A program made the translations under genes and the position numbers. Of a stretch of 23,665 nucleotides of DNA, positions 14,703-20,649 are shown piece by piece. Under the pieces are notes generated by a model that searched no databases, had not been told where the DNA came from, and saw only the letters and a list, made by a program, of their open reading frames with translations. Every line of letters begins with the position of its first letter. Within the stretch, counting starts at the first letter, position 1. The stretch comes from a virus. The DNA is taken from the IMG/VR virus record IMGVR_UViG_3300042881_000499, positions 1 through 23,665 of that record. The stretch is one strand, 5' to 3'.

Positions 14703-14708
14703 TAGCAG
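14690..14708 (-). other. Hairpin B: stem-loop with loop ATGCGAC
   Basis: On the minus strand CTGCTA pairs with TAGCAG (6 bp) around the 7-nt loop ATGCGAC. The loop is the exact reverse complement of the loop of hairpin A at 14736-14754. The leader ORF start codon is in this loop. See the finding on complementary loops. Confidence 0.6.
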
Positions 14709-14735
14709 TTCATCATCCCCCCAATATTGTTTATA

Positions 14736-14754
14736 AACTAAATGCGACTTAGTT
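14736..14754 (-). other. Hairpin A: stem-loop with loop GTCGCAT
   Basis: On the minus strand AACTAA pairs with TTAGTT (6 bp, extendable by one G-U) around the 7-nt loop GTCGCAT. It begins 5 nt after the stop codon of the DnaA-domain gene and would be the first structure in a transcript from the promoter candidate at 14772-14805. It is 27 nt from hairpin B. Confidence 0.6.
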
Positions 14755-14759
14755 CTTGA

Positions 14760-15188
14760 TTATTTTGTAGACAAATATAAAGCATATTTATCCATTTCCT
14801 CACAAAGTTGTTCTATTTTTTCTTTGAACCAATATTCAGTAGACATTATATCCCTACATTTAGTAATAGAATATAATACTGTAGTATGGTCTTTTACACC
14901 TATATATGATGTAATTTCAGATAGACTAAGCCTTGTATACATTCTTAACATATATGCTGCTGCCTGTCTGCCAAATATAGTTTTTTGTTTTCTATTTGGT
15001 GCTTTGATATCTGTACTAAAAACTTCTTCAACTAACTGAACAATCTTTTCAGGCTTAATAGTTTTATCTGTAACAGGCAACCTTATATCATCAAGTATAA
15101 TACCTTCTTTAATTAAAAGATTTTGAAGATAATTAAAACTATCTTTTTGCATTACATACGCAGCATATATTTCTTCTTTATTTGTCAT
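14760..15188 (-). CDS. DnaA domain IV protein (DnaA-box binding), no AAA+ domain
   Basis: Residues about 66-110 match the DnaA C-terminal DNA-binding domain. The segment GRQAAAYMLRMYTRLSLSEI is followed by IGVKDHTTVLYSITK, whose DHTTV at 100-104 is the DnaA signature that contacts the DnaA box. The protein is 142 residues and lacks the AAA+ ATPase and helicase-loading domains of full DnaA (about 450-470 residues). It could bind the phage origin, compete with host DnaA, or act as a repressor. It sits directly upstream of the structured leader and the replication initiator gene, which supports a replication role. The N-terminal 60 residues are helical and unassigned. Confidence 0.85.
   Translation of the reverse strand: MTNKEEIYAAYVMQKDSFNYLQNLLIKEGIILDDIRLPVTDKTIKPEKIVQLVEEVFSTDIKAPNRKQKTIFGRQAAAYMLRMYTRLSLSEITSYIGVKDHTTVLYSITKCRDIMSTEYWFKEKIEQLCEEMDKYALYLSTK
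14772..14805 (-). promoter_or_regulatory. Candidate promoter for the replication initiator leader
   Basis: TATATTTG (14779-14772) matches the TAnnTTTG -7 box, and TTG (14805-14803, within TTTG) lies 23 bp upstream, at the long end of accepted spacing. It lies inside the end of the DnaA-domain gene. Transcription would begin near 14765, just before hairpins A and B. Matches to so degenerate a motif occur by chance, so confidence is modest. Confidence 0.4.
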
Positions 15189-15190
15189 AA

Positions 15191-15385
15191 TTAAAATGGT
15201 AAATCTGTTTTTTCACTTTTCATTACATAAGTATCTTCATAAATCTGATAATCAGGATGGGAATTCTTGTCTTTGTATTTGTTTTCCCACATTGAATATC
15301 TTTTACCTTCTATTGTAAAGTTAATTACAATGCCTTTTGAGGTCTCTTTTTTCCAAGCACCATACTTCTTTTTTTCTTCTGACAT
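15191..15385 (-). CDS. Small hypothetical protein (64 aa)
   Basis: The product has a basic N-terminus (MSEEKKKYGAWKKETSKG) and a beta-prone middle (IVINFTIEGKRYSMWENKYK), then SHPDYQIYED. The pattern looks like a small beta-barrel-type protein and I recall similar ones in phage replication regions, but no named family is certain. It starts in a TAATG junction with the HTH gene and ends 2 nt before the DnaA-domain gene, so it belongs to that operon. A nucleic-acid-binding role is only a guess. Confidence 0.6.
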   Translation of the reverse strand: MSEEKKKYGAWKKETSKGIVINFTIEGKRYSMWENKYKDKNSHPDYQIYEDTYVMKSEKTDLPF

Positions 15386-15597
15386 TATTTTTTTGTTTTG
15401 ATTAATGAATATTTTGCTACAAATTTAGGACTATTTTTAGTACCTACGTTTACTCTTTCGGTAATTATATTATGCCCTTCGTCCTTAAGATTAAATACTA
15501 ATGCTGCTAGTCTTAATGTACCATACTTTTTTAATGCCACTAATGGAGTAAGCGGTTCTTTTTTAAGGTGATTAAGCACCTGCGTTTGTTGACTCAT
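15385..15597 (-). CDS. Helix-turn-helix protein (HTH_39-like)
   Basis: The 70-residue protein has the sequence VLNHLKKEPLTPLVALKKYG followed by TLRLAALVFNLKDEGHNI, the layout of small winged-helix proteins of the HTH_39 type common in phages. Helix 2 starts at TPLVALKKYG and the recognition helix is around TLRLAALVFNL. The end (KNSPKFVAKYSL) would be the wing strand. It probably binds DNA, perhaps regulating the replication genes. The start has the A-rich context AAACAAACAAAATG. Confidence 0.75.
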   Translation of the reverse strand: MSQQTQVLNHLKKEPLTPLVALKKYGTLRLAALVFNLKDEGHNIITERVNVGTKNSPKFVAKYSLIKTKK

Positions 15598-15775
15598 TTT
15601 GTTTGTTTTTTAATTTTGAAAAATTATATTGATTATTTAAAGACATTGCATTATGAATTAATTTTTTATCAGAATACTGACTAGATACATTTAACCTTTT
15701 AACCCATTCGTTAAAGTCTAATCTTTCATCAGGGAAGGCAATTCTACTTAATTTAATACCCCATTTGTTTTCCAT
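15572..15775 (-). CDS. Small hypothetical protein (67 aa)
   Basis: The protein starts MENKWGIKLSRIAFPDERLD and continues with FNEWVKRLNV and a polar Asn/Lys/Ser-rich C-terminus. It has no membrane segment or known motif. It is preceded by an A-rich ACAAAAAACAATAACT context and overlaps the HTH gene start by 26 nt. The function is unknown. Confidence 0.5.
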   Translation of the reverse strand: MENKWGIKLSRIAFPDERLDFNEWVKRLNVSSQYSDKKLIHNAMSLNNQYNFSKLKNKQNESTNAGA

Positions 15776-15777
15776 AG

Positions 15778-15948
15778 TTATTGTTTTTTGTTTATTTGTT
15801 CTTGTTCTAATGCTATTTCATTTTGTCTATCTTGCTCTAATTCTTCTTCGTCTGCTTCATCTTCCCAATCGCAATGCTCTAAACAGTCAGGGCATATTCC
15901 TATTTCCTGAAAGTTGGTATGCGCTCCGCAGCAAGTTGAGTATGGCAT
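15778..15948 (-). CDS. Small zinc-ribbon-like acidic protein (56 aa)
   Basis: An ATG at 15948 opens 56 codons ending at TAA 15780-15778. The N-terminal half has six potential metal ligands: STCCGAH at residues 4-10, CPDC at 19-22 and EHC at 24-26, suggesting one zinc site. The second half is strongly acidic and Gln-rich (EDEADEEELEQDRQNE). It ends 2 nt before the next gene's start and begins 1 nt after the ERF stop. Such small zinc proteins may bind nucleic acid or partner proteins; the role is unknown. Confidence 0.6.
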   Translation of the reverse strand: MPYSTCCGAHTNFQEIGICPDCLEHCDWEDEADEEELEQDRQNEIALEQEQINKKQ

Positions 15949-15949
15949 A

Positions 15950-16495
15950 TTATTTTATTTGATTTTCTTTAATACTTTTTAATGCTTTATTATATTGCTC
16001 TATGGTAGTATATTGGCTGATTCTATTTGCTATTGAATCTTTGGTTGTACTATCATATGTCGTGTTTTCTAATAGCACAATTAGTTCCAATCTTTTTTCT
16101 TCACCTAGTTCGTCTTTATGCTCATTTGTAGAATCAGAATCTTTAGTATCATCTATTGCAAATAAACCATTTAAAGCATACTTCCTAGCGTAACTAGATG
16201 CACTACCTGTAATCTGCGCTGCATCCATACCTTTTTTAATTTCTTCTTCCCTAGCCCAACCGCTTACACTAATACTATCATCTGTACCATCAAGTAGTGT
16301 TGCAGTAGCTTTTATATAGATTCTATCCCCTACCTGAACTACTTCATCACTTACTACTAATGCAGTCCCATATTTATTTAATATGGGTTTTACTGCTTCA
16401 ATGATGTCCTCTGCATTTCGGTATTTATATTTACCGAATGCATTGAATTGTCCTTTTGGTGCTTTTAATTCAGCTTGAATTTTTACTAAGTTCAT
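15950..16495 (-). CDS. erf: ERF-family single-strand annealing recombinase
   Basis: The N-terminal domain matches the ERF superfamily. KAPKGQFNAFGKYKYRNAED at residues 11-30 is the conserved substrate-binding start, and GMDAAQITGSASSYARKYAL at 89-108 followed by NGLFAIDDTKDSD is the family signature. These proteins form rings that anneal complementary single strands during phage recombination. The length (181) is typical of short ERF proteins. The C-terminal part is a charged helical tail, likely for SSB contacts. An exonuclease candidate is encoded upstream at 17736-18470 and may supply single strands. The start has the A-rich AAACAAACAATG context. Confidence 0.92.
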   Translation of the reverse strand: MNLVKIQAELKAPKGQFNAFGKYKYRNAEDIIEAVKPILNKYGTALVVSDEVVQVGDRIYIKATATLLDGTDDSISVSGWAREEEIKKGMDAAQITGSASSYARKYALNGLFAIDDTKDSDSTNEHKDELGEEKRLELIVLLENTTYDSTTKDSIANRISQYTTIEQYNKALKSIKENQIK

Positions 16496-16513
16496 TGTTT
16501 GTTTTTTTTAAAG

Positions 16514-16789
16514 TTACTCAATTTCTGCCATTTTATTATACTCTATTTCAGCCTGATGCTGCATCCATTGTCCGAATGTAAACGCATCATCTTCATAGTC
16601 ATAACCTGCAAATAAGGTTGGCTTTTTGTTATAGAATTTGAAATAATCTTCTACAGATACTAATGTATTATTTACATTAACTCTGCCTTTGTATTGCATT
16701 TGCCAATAGATAAAAGTATCTAAAGCATCAATAGTTTCTGTACCAAATCTTGCACATAATTCTGTGTAGGTGTGTAGTTCTTTTTGCAT
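16514..16789 (-). CDS. Hypothetical protein (91 aa)
   Basis: The protein is acidic and rich in aromatic residues, for example YTELCARFGTETIDALDTF and KPTLFAGYDYEDDAFTFGQW. No motif was recognised. Its start overlaps the stop of the preceding gene in a TAATG junction, making it the second gene of the unit behind regulatory repeat copy 2. Small acidic proteins at the start of an early phage operon are often host-takeover or anti-defence factors, but there is no direct sign of that here. Confidence 0.6.
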   Translation of the reverse strand: MQKELHTYTELCARFGTETIDALDTFIYWQMQYKGRVNVNNTLVSVEDYFKFYNKKPTLFAGYDYEDDAFTFGQWMQHQAEIEYNKMAEIE

Positions 16790-16986
16790 TAGTCAATAGT
16801 TTTAGTTTCTAAAATAGTTTTTACAGGTTCTAAGCTACCGCCATTTGATAAAATAGTAAACTTTTCATAAGCAACTTCTTTATCAAAGCTACCTGAATCA
16901 CTTACATAACAATCATTAATAGATGTGTAAAACCAAATCTCACTAGAGTTGATTCTAGTCTGTTGTACGAATTCAATTTTTTTCAT
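16789..16986 (-). CDS. Hypothetical protein (65 aa), first gene after repeat copy 2
   Basis: The product starts MKKIEFVQQTRINSSEIWFY and has a mixed alpha/beta composition without motifs. Its start follows a strong promoter candidate (TTG, 20 bp, TAGATTTG) and the context AAACAAAACATATT. It is therefore the leader gene of the operon that includes ERF and the replication genes. The function is unknown. Confidence 0.6.
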   Translation of the reverse strand: MKKIEFVQQTRINSSEIWFYTSINDCYVSDSGSFDKEVAYEKFTILSNGGSLEPVKTILETKTID

Positions 16987-17006
16987 AATATGTTTTGTTT
17001 ATAAAG

Positions 17007-17037
17007 CAAATCTACAGGCTTTAAACATACTATCCAA
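17007..17037 (-). promoter_or_regulatory. Promoter candidate for the ERF/replication operon
   Basis: TTG at 17037-17035 and TAGATTTG at 17014-17007 are separated by 20 bp, a good match to the Bacteroidota -33/-7 promoter. The ATG of the first gene is 20 nt past the box. The repeat copy 2 ends 37 bp upstream, nearly the same geometry as copy 1. Confidence 0.6.
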
Positions 17038-17051
17038 GTATTATCTACTGA

Positions 17052-17102
17052 ATTTTTAAACTTTATGATGAACGGCAAATGGGAATGATGAACGGTAAAT
17101 TA
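17052..17102 (-). repeat. Regulatory repeat, copy 2
   Basis: This 51-bp element matches 6329-6378 with one inserted base and few substitutions outside a 6-bp spacer. The GATGAACGG half-sites start at 17067 and 17087, again exactly 20 bp apart. It begins just past the metalloprotease stop codon and lies upstream of a promoter candidate. Confidence 0.6.
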
Positions 17103-17103
17103 A

Positions 17104-17373
17104 CTATTTACTGCCATCTTGTAGGGGTAAGTGCTTACTATTGTCTACCTGTCTGTAGCCTAAACTCCATAGCATTTTAGTAAGAGTAACACTTTTTTCA
17201 ACTATTTGTTCCTCTGAATCTTCAGGATTCAGTAGGTGGAAAATTTCATGGATGACTATTTCCATTTTCTTTCTACCCTTTAGTCTAGGGTCAATATATA
17301 TAATGCCATCACTTTCGGCAATGCCATGTGCTTGTTCTCTGCCTAGCTTCTTATATATAATTTTTATCTTCAC
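17104..17373 (-). CDS. Small HExxH metalloprotease-like protein
   Basis: The 89-residue protein carries HEIFH within MEIVIHEIFHLLNPED at about residues 37-52, the HExxH zinc-binding and catalytic motif of gluzincin-type peptidases. A following Glu (in EEQIVEK) may be the third ligand. The N-terminal strand and AESDGIIYIDPRLKGRK resemble the beta-sheet of ImmA/SprT-like minimal peptidases. Phage relatives are often called putative metallopeptidases with unknown substrates; cleavage of a host or phage regulator is possible. It overlaps the upstream gene by 4 nt. Confidence 0.75.
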   Translation of the reverse strand: MKIKIIYKKLGREQAHGIAESDGIIYIDPRLKGRKKMEIVIHEIFHLLNPEDSEEQIVEKSVTLTKMLWSLGYRQVDNSKHLPLQDGSK

Positions 17374-17555
17374 GCTTTCATTAATATTTCATCAGGTCTG
17401 TCCATCTCGATTAATTCAACCTTTTGACCGCCTCTAATCATTGCCAATATTCTTCTGTACTCTGCTTCAATAGAGTGTATTTCCTGTAGCTTATTATTAA
17501 AATATGTTTCTTGTTGTAATAAAGACCATTTGTTAAAACCTTTTGGCATTTTCAT
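17370..17555 (-). CDS. Small coiled-coil hypothetical protein (61 aa)
   Basis: The middle is a helix with charged and hydrophobic residues in heptads (QETYFNNKLQEIHSIEAEYR), so a coiled coil is likely. It has no signal or membrane segment. The ATG at 17555 follows ACTAAACAAA, the recurring initiation context. It overlaps the MazG-like gene end by 23 nt and the peptidase start by 4 nt. The function is unknown. Confidence 0.55.
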   Translation of the reverse strand: MKMPKGFNKWSLLQQETYFNNKLQEIHSIEAEYRRILAMIRGGQKVELIEMDRPDEILMKA

Positions 17556-17736
17556 TTTGTTTAGTTTTTAAAATTTTTTTTAAATAAATAGCTAAATCTA
17601 GTGCTTCTTCGTATGCGTGTTGCAGCCAATCCTGCTCACTTAAATCAGTCCTATCCATTGTAGTTCCGTATTCTTTTAATCCTTTGTCTTCTCTTTCTAA
17701 AAGGTCATCTATAATTGAGTATAATATTTTGCTCAT
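17533..17736 (-). CDS. MazG-like / phage nucleotide-metabolism protein (67 aa)
   Basis: The 67-residue protein contains EDKGLKEYGTTMDRTDLSEQ and then DWLQHAYEEALDLAIYLKK. The EExxD pair in an all-helical context resembles part of the MazG and dUTPase-like all-alpha NTP pyrophosphohydrolases. The protein is too short for the whole fold, so it may act as a dimer or have lost activity. In phages such proteins are thought to remove modified or signalling nucleotides. It is joined to the exonuclease gene by a TAATG junction. Confidence 0.5.
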   Translation of the reverse strand: MSKILYSIIDDLLEREDKGLKEYGTTMDRTDLSEQDWLQHAYEEALDLAIYLKKILKTKQNENAKRF

Positions 17737-18470
17737 TATTTATCAGTTTTTGAATGATATTTATTGCAGGTATTACACTTGTATTGAATTCTAGTTAAGC
17801 CTGTTGCAGTAATTACCTTATTGTTTCTTATTAGGTCATCACTTCCACATTCAGGGCAACTGCCTCTATCGTGTCCAAATGCCACCCCATAATGCGTTTT
17901 AGGTTCTATGTGCAAAGATAGAGCCTTATGTACTTGCTCCAATAATATTACATCTTTTTTGCAATATTTAATCATCTTCTCCATAGCGACCTTATCCTTT
18001 TTTAATAGGATGTCCTTCCATAGAGAATACTCTGTTTTAATCTTTTGACCTATACCTAAATAGTCTGCTATATAATTAAGCCTATTAGAATTAAACCTGA
18101 ACTTTTGCCTAGCTACTTTTAATGTATCTATCGTTAAATACTTAGGGAACATATCTATTTTATGAAATAGACATCTAGTTCTAATCCAAGCTAAATCAAA
18201 TTTATCGCCATTATGCCCTACTAATTCCGTTGCAGTATTTGCTACTTCTATAAACTTTTGTAGCATTGTTTTGTCATTCTGCTTTGCATCCCATTGTAAA
18301 GCGTAAACCTCTTTTTCTTCTTCCCACTTGTAACATATACAGATGATTGCCCTCTCTTGTATAATGTTTGAATAGTCTATATTTTTTTTGTATCCTGCTT
18401 CCCAAAATAAACCGATGTTCGGGCTTGTCTCTATGTCAAAGAAAAGCCTTCTGCGTTTTGTTTTTAGCAT
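17736..18470 (-). CDS. RNase H-fold 3'-5' exonuclease with C-terminal zinc ribbon
   Basis: The N-terminal domain has the DEDD exonuclease layout: FFDIETSP with Asp12 and Glu14, VGHNGDKFDLAWI with Asp92, and the final acidic motif KYCKKDVILLEQVH with Asp173. This is the pattern of the YprB/RNase_H_2 (DnaQ-like) family. The C-terminal part (205-235) has CPEC and CNTC pairs forming a zinc ribbon, likely for DNA binding. Functions could be replication-linked processing or recombination together with ERF. It is coupled by TAATG junctions on both sides. Confidence 0.85.
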   Translation of the reverse strand: MLKTKRRRLFFDIETSPNIGLFWEAGYKKNIDYSNIIQERAIICICYKWEEEKEVYALQWDAKQNDKTMLQKFIEVANTATELVGHNGDKFDLAWIRTRCLFHKIDMFPKYLTIDTLKVARQKFRFNSNRLNYIADYLGIGQKIKTEYSLWKDILLKKDKVAMEKMIKYCKKDVILLEQVHKALSLHIEPKTHYGVAFGHDRGSCPECGSDDLIRNNKVITATGLTRIQYKCNTCNKYHSKTDK

Positions 18471-18934
18471 TATATTTGTTTGTATTGTGTACTTCCATTA
18501 CTTCTTATAGCTTTTAAAACTTGTTTTCTTTGCCTACCTGTGCTTTCATAAGAAACGTGTACCCAATCAGGGTTCTCGTTTGTACCGAACTCCCAAATTA
18601 ATTGGTCAAATTCTAAGTTATTTTTGATAAAATCAAATACCATTTTATTTGTAACCCCATTAGGAGTGCCATCCATATCCACGTCAATCGCTTCACCCGA
18701 ACAATGCTGTGAGGTCAAACTTCCCTTAACCGCACGATTAAGTTCAATAGACCTGTAAGCACTAGATATATGAATAGGGCATCTAAAGTGCGCTCTAATA
18801 GGTTCAAATACTTTGTCTGCTAATAATTTTAAATTAGCAATATGTTGCTCTGTTGGCATATTACTAATGCCATTACGCTTTGCGCTTTCACTTCTAATAA
18901 CTTCTGATAGGCTTAAATGCTCTGATAATTTCAT
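18470..18934 (-). CDS. Peptidase M15 family endolysin
   Basis: The protein matches the M15A zinc carboxypeptidase/endopeptidase family. HISSAYRSIELNRAVKGSLT leads into SQHCSGEAIDVD with zinc ligands His77 and Asp84, and DWVHVSY supplies His126. Asp110 to Glu115 (DQLIWE) likely contributes the catalytic acid. It probably cuts the peptide stems of host peptidoglycan for lysis. No signal peptide is visible, so export would need a holin. The position right after holin and spanin candidates supports the lysis role. It is preceded by a 28-residue membrane peptide gene whose TGA overlaps its ATG. Confidence 0.92.
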   Translation of the reverse strand: MKLSEHLSLSEVIRSESAKRNGISNMPTEQHIANLKLLADKVFEPIRAHFRCPIHISSAYRSIELNRAVKGSLTSQHCSGEAIDVDMDGTPNGVTNKMVFDFIKNNLEFDQLIWEFGTNENPDWVHVSYESTGRQRKQVLKAIRSNGSTQYKQI

Positions 18935-19017
18935 AAAATATGATTAAAAAAATAAAACAATAATATTAAATATAAAATGCCAACCGAAGTTAGCAACCTT
19001 TTTTCGTAATTAGTCAT
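18931..19017 (-). CDS. Tiny membrane peptide in lysis cassette (28 aa)
   Basis: The ORF begins at ATG 19017 inside the end of the holin-like gene and ends in a TGA overlapping the endolysin start. The product MTNYEKRLLTSVG is followed by one long hydrophobic helix ending in LFYFFNHIL. The double overlap suggests translation coupling from holin to endolysin. It could be a real membrane peptide or only a coupling device. Confidence 0.45.
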   Translation of the reverse strand: MTNYEKRLLTSVGILYLILLFYFFNHIL

Positions 19018-19225
19018 TCTTTTTAAATATTTTTTCTATTGATGTTAATCCTAAGCAACCAAATGCCAACAAAGCTACCGATTCAACAAGTATTGTACTT
19101 GGAGCAGTATGTTCTTCACTAAAGCTATTATGGTACATTGTAACGCATAATGCTATTACACATAGTAAACCGCATAATCTTTTCATACTTAAACGTCCAT
19201 TATCTTCTGTAAAAAATTGCTTCAT
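19010..19225 (-). CDS. Holin-like membrane protein (71 aa)
   Basis: Two transmembrane helices are likely at about residues 17-31 (LCGLLCVIALCVTMY) and 45-61 (ILVESVALLAFGCLGLT), joined by a short polar loop. The C-terminus is basic (SIEKIFKKND). This two-helix shape with charged ends, one tiny ORF away from the endolysin, fits a class II holin. Holin families are too diverse for a certain call, and other small membrane proteins share this shape. Confidence 0.6.
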   Translation of the reverse strand: MKQFFTEDNGRLSMKRLCGLLCVIALCVTMYHNSFSEEHTAPSTILVESVALLAFGCLGLTSIEKIFKKND

Positions 19226-19226
19226 A

Positions 19227-19610
19227 TTATTGTGTTTTAATAAGTGCTAATGCCATAAACAATACTAATGTCCATAATCTGTTTATGCCTTTTTCTTTCT
19301 CGTAGGTTTCTTTAAACTCTTGGATTCCTGTGGTTGGTTTAGTATTTTGGATATGATATCTGTAAATGTTGATTGTATCTTGCTTTTTACTAATTTGATT
19401 AATTGCTGAATCATAGTACTTTGTTTTAATCTTTAATGAATCTATTGTCTTTTTATAACCTAAGTACAAAGCATTTATTTCGTTGCCTTGTTTAATAGTC
19501 ATTATAACAACAGAATCCTCTTTAATTTTCTTTATTATTGGGTATTGCGAGTAGCTTGAAACTGACACCAGAATCATTACTAACACTATCCAAAGTTGCT
19601 TTGAGTTCAC
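19227..19610 (-). CDS. Membrane/secreted protein, spanin-like candidate (127 aa)
   Basis: The N-terminus is a signal peptide or anchor (LWIVLVMILVSVSSYS, about residues 6-21), followed by a polar helical region (NALYLGYKKTIDSLKIKTKY). A second hydrophobic segment (LWTLVLFMALALIKTQ) closes the protein. The first 89 nt overlap the end of the lipoprotein gene in another frame, the arrangement seen for overlapping spanin genes. It could link inner and outer membranes during lysis. There is no sequence family proof. Confidence 0.45.
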   Translation of the reverse strand: MNSKQLWIVLVMILVSVSSYSQYPIIKKIKEDSVVIMTIKQGNEINALYLGYKKTIDSLKIKTKYYDSAINQISKKQDTINIYRYHIQNTKPTTGIQEFKETYEKEKGINRLWTLVLFMALALIKTQ

Positions 19611-19848
19611 TTAATTCGGTTTTTAATATTGATACTTCTGTTTTTAATTCCTTAATTGTTTCCACCGCTTTCTGTACTAATTCAGCTTCCTTTTTAGTTG
19701 CCTTATCCTGTACTTGAACTGATAAAGTATTCGTTTCAGCTACCTTATTCATTAACTTTTGAAACTCAATATCATCTTTTAATTCCTCATTTTGATTTTG
19801 AGCCGATGCCGTACAACCAAATAAAAATATAAATAATAAGTATTTCAT
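19522..19848 (-). CDS. Coiled-coil lipoprotein, o-spanin candidate (108 aa)
   Basis: The N-terminus MKYLLFIFLFGCTASAQ is a lipoprotein-type signal with the lipobox-like LFGC and Cys12 as the lipidation site. The rest is a long coiled coil (for example VETIKELKTEVSILKTEL). Small coiled-coil outer-membrane lipoproteins next to inner-membrane partners are the mark of two-component spanins. Its start is joined to the upstream TM protein gene by a TAATG junction, and its end overlaps the next gene by 89 nt. The phenylalanine at -2 makes the lipobox imperfect. Confidence 0.5.
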   Translation of the reverse strand: MKYLLFIFLFGCTASAQNQNEELKDDIEFQKLMNKVAETNTLSVQVQDKATKKEAELVQKAVETIKELKTEVSILKTELSELKATLDSVSNDSGVSFKLLAIPNNKEN

Positions 19849-20117
19849 TACTTAATAGATTGAATTTTTCCTAAACTTTCAAGTGTGCTTAGTTTAGCCG
19901 TTGCAGATGCTAAAGATGAATCGCATCTTCTTAAAGCCACTTGCATAATATCAACCTTCTCATCTAACTTTTCAACTTTAACCCCTTGACTTGTAATCTG
20001 GTCTTTAAAGGTAGAACGCACATCAATATACAAAGCAGATATGCCACATAGAACAATAAATAAAGTAGCTACAACAGGGTTTTTAGCAAAGTCTTTGAAC
20101 GATACAGGTAATGCCAT
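19848..20117 (-). CDS. TM plus coiled-coil protein, i-spanin candidate (89 aa)
   Basis: One transmembrane helix is likely at about residues 15-31 (VVATLFIVLCGISALYI), followed by a periplasmic coiled coil (GVKVEKLDEKVDIMQVALRR and onward). This is the type II (N-in, C-out) layout of inner-membrane spanin subunits. The partner lipoprotein gene follows directly through a TAATG junction. A general membrane scaffold is the alternative. Confidence 0.5.
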   Translation of the reverse strand: MALPVSFKDFAKNPVVATLFIVLCGISALYIDVRSTFKDQITSQGVKVEKLDEKVDIMQVALRRCDSSLASATAKLSTLESLGKIQSIK

Positions 20118-20118
20118 T

Positions 20119-20649
20119 TTAAAATAATTTTTTATAGTAACCTAATGAATATCCTTGTGTGCCATAATTTACCAATATAAGACCCTTTTTAGGCACTTTT
20201 AAGCCAACCCCTATACTAGCACCCAAAACATTATTAAAGTTCCTTAATTCGCCTCCTATTAATAATTCCGTTTTAGGCTTAATAGTGTTTGTAATATATA
20301 TAGTTTTTTCTTGAAGTTTAGCTTCAAACCCCCTGCCAATTATTTTATTTTGTGTGATTGTGTCCTGAATGTAGAACGTATTTGAATCTATTTTTATTGT
20401 ATCGCTATATGCTTTTACCTGCAAATAGTCGTTAATTATGCGTATTGTATCGTGTACAGGAATAAGTACAGAATCTTGTACAATAATTTCATAAGGTATA
20501 GAATCCCCCTTTTTATACTTAGTCAATGTTTTAACATTGATTATTGTATCAGTTTTTATTGTGATTGTATCTTTGCCGTATTTAGGCGCAGTAAATAGTA
20601 GTAAAATTACTACTGCCATTAATACAATTAACAATAAATTCTTAGTCAT
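20119..20649 (-). CDS. Membrane-anchored beta-rich protein (176 aa)
   Basis: I chose the ATG at 20649 (MTKNLLLIVLMAVV), giving one N-terminal transmembrane anchor. The TTG at 20685 would add 12 residues inside the upstream gene. After the anchor the protein is beta-rich, with repeated 'DTI' turns such as DTITIKTDTIINVKTL and VHDTIRIINDYL. It ends in VNYGTQGYSLGYYKKLF, a terminal-Phe pattern reminiscent of outer-membrane strands. I recall similar phage proteins between holin and lysin genes in Bacteroidota phages. The role is unknown; lysis is likely by context. Confidence 0.55.
   Translation of the reverse strand: MTKNLLLIVLMAVVILLLFTAPKYGKDTITIKTDTIINVKTLTKYKKGDSIPYEIIVQDSVLIPVHDTIRIINDYLQVKAYSDTIKIDSNTFYIQDTITQNKIIGRGFEAKLQEKTIYITNTIKPKTELLIGGELRNFNNVLGASIGVGLKVPKKGLILVNYGTQGYSLGYYKKLF

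Noticed and set aside
14670-14708. tRNA-like segment (a T-arm-like GGGGTTCAGAT followed by an anticodon-like stem-loop)
   Set aside because: The order of arms is wrong for a tRNA and no acceptor or D-arm can be placed on either strand. The stem-loop is explained as hairpin B.
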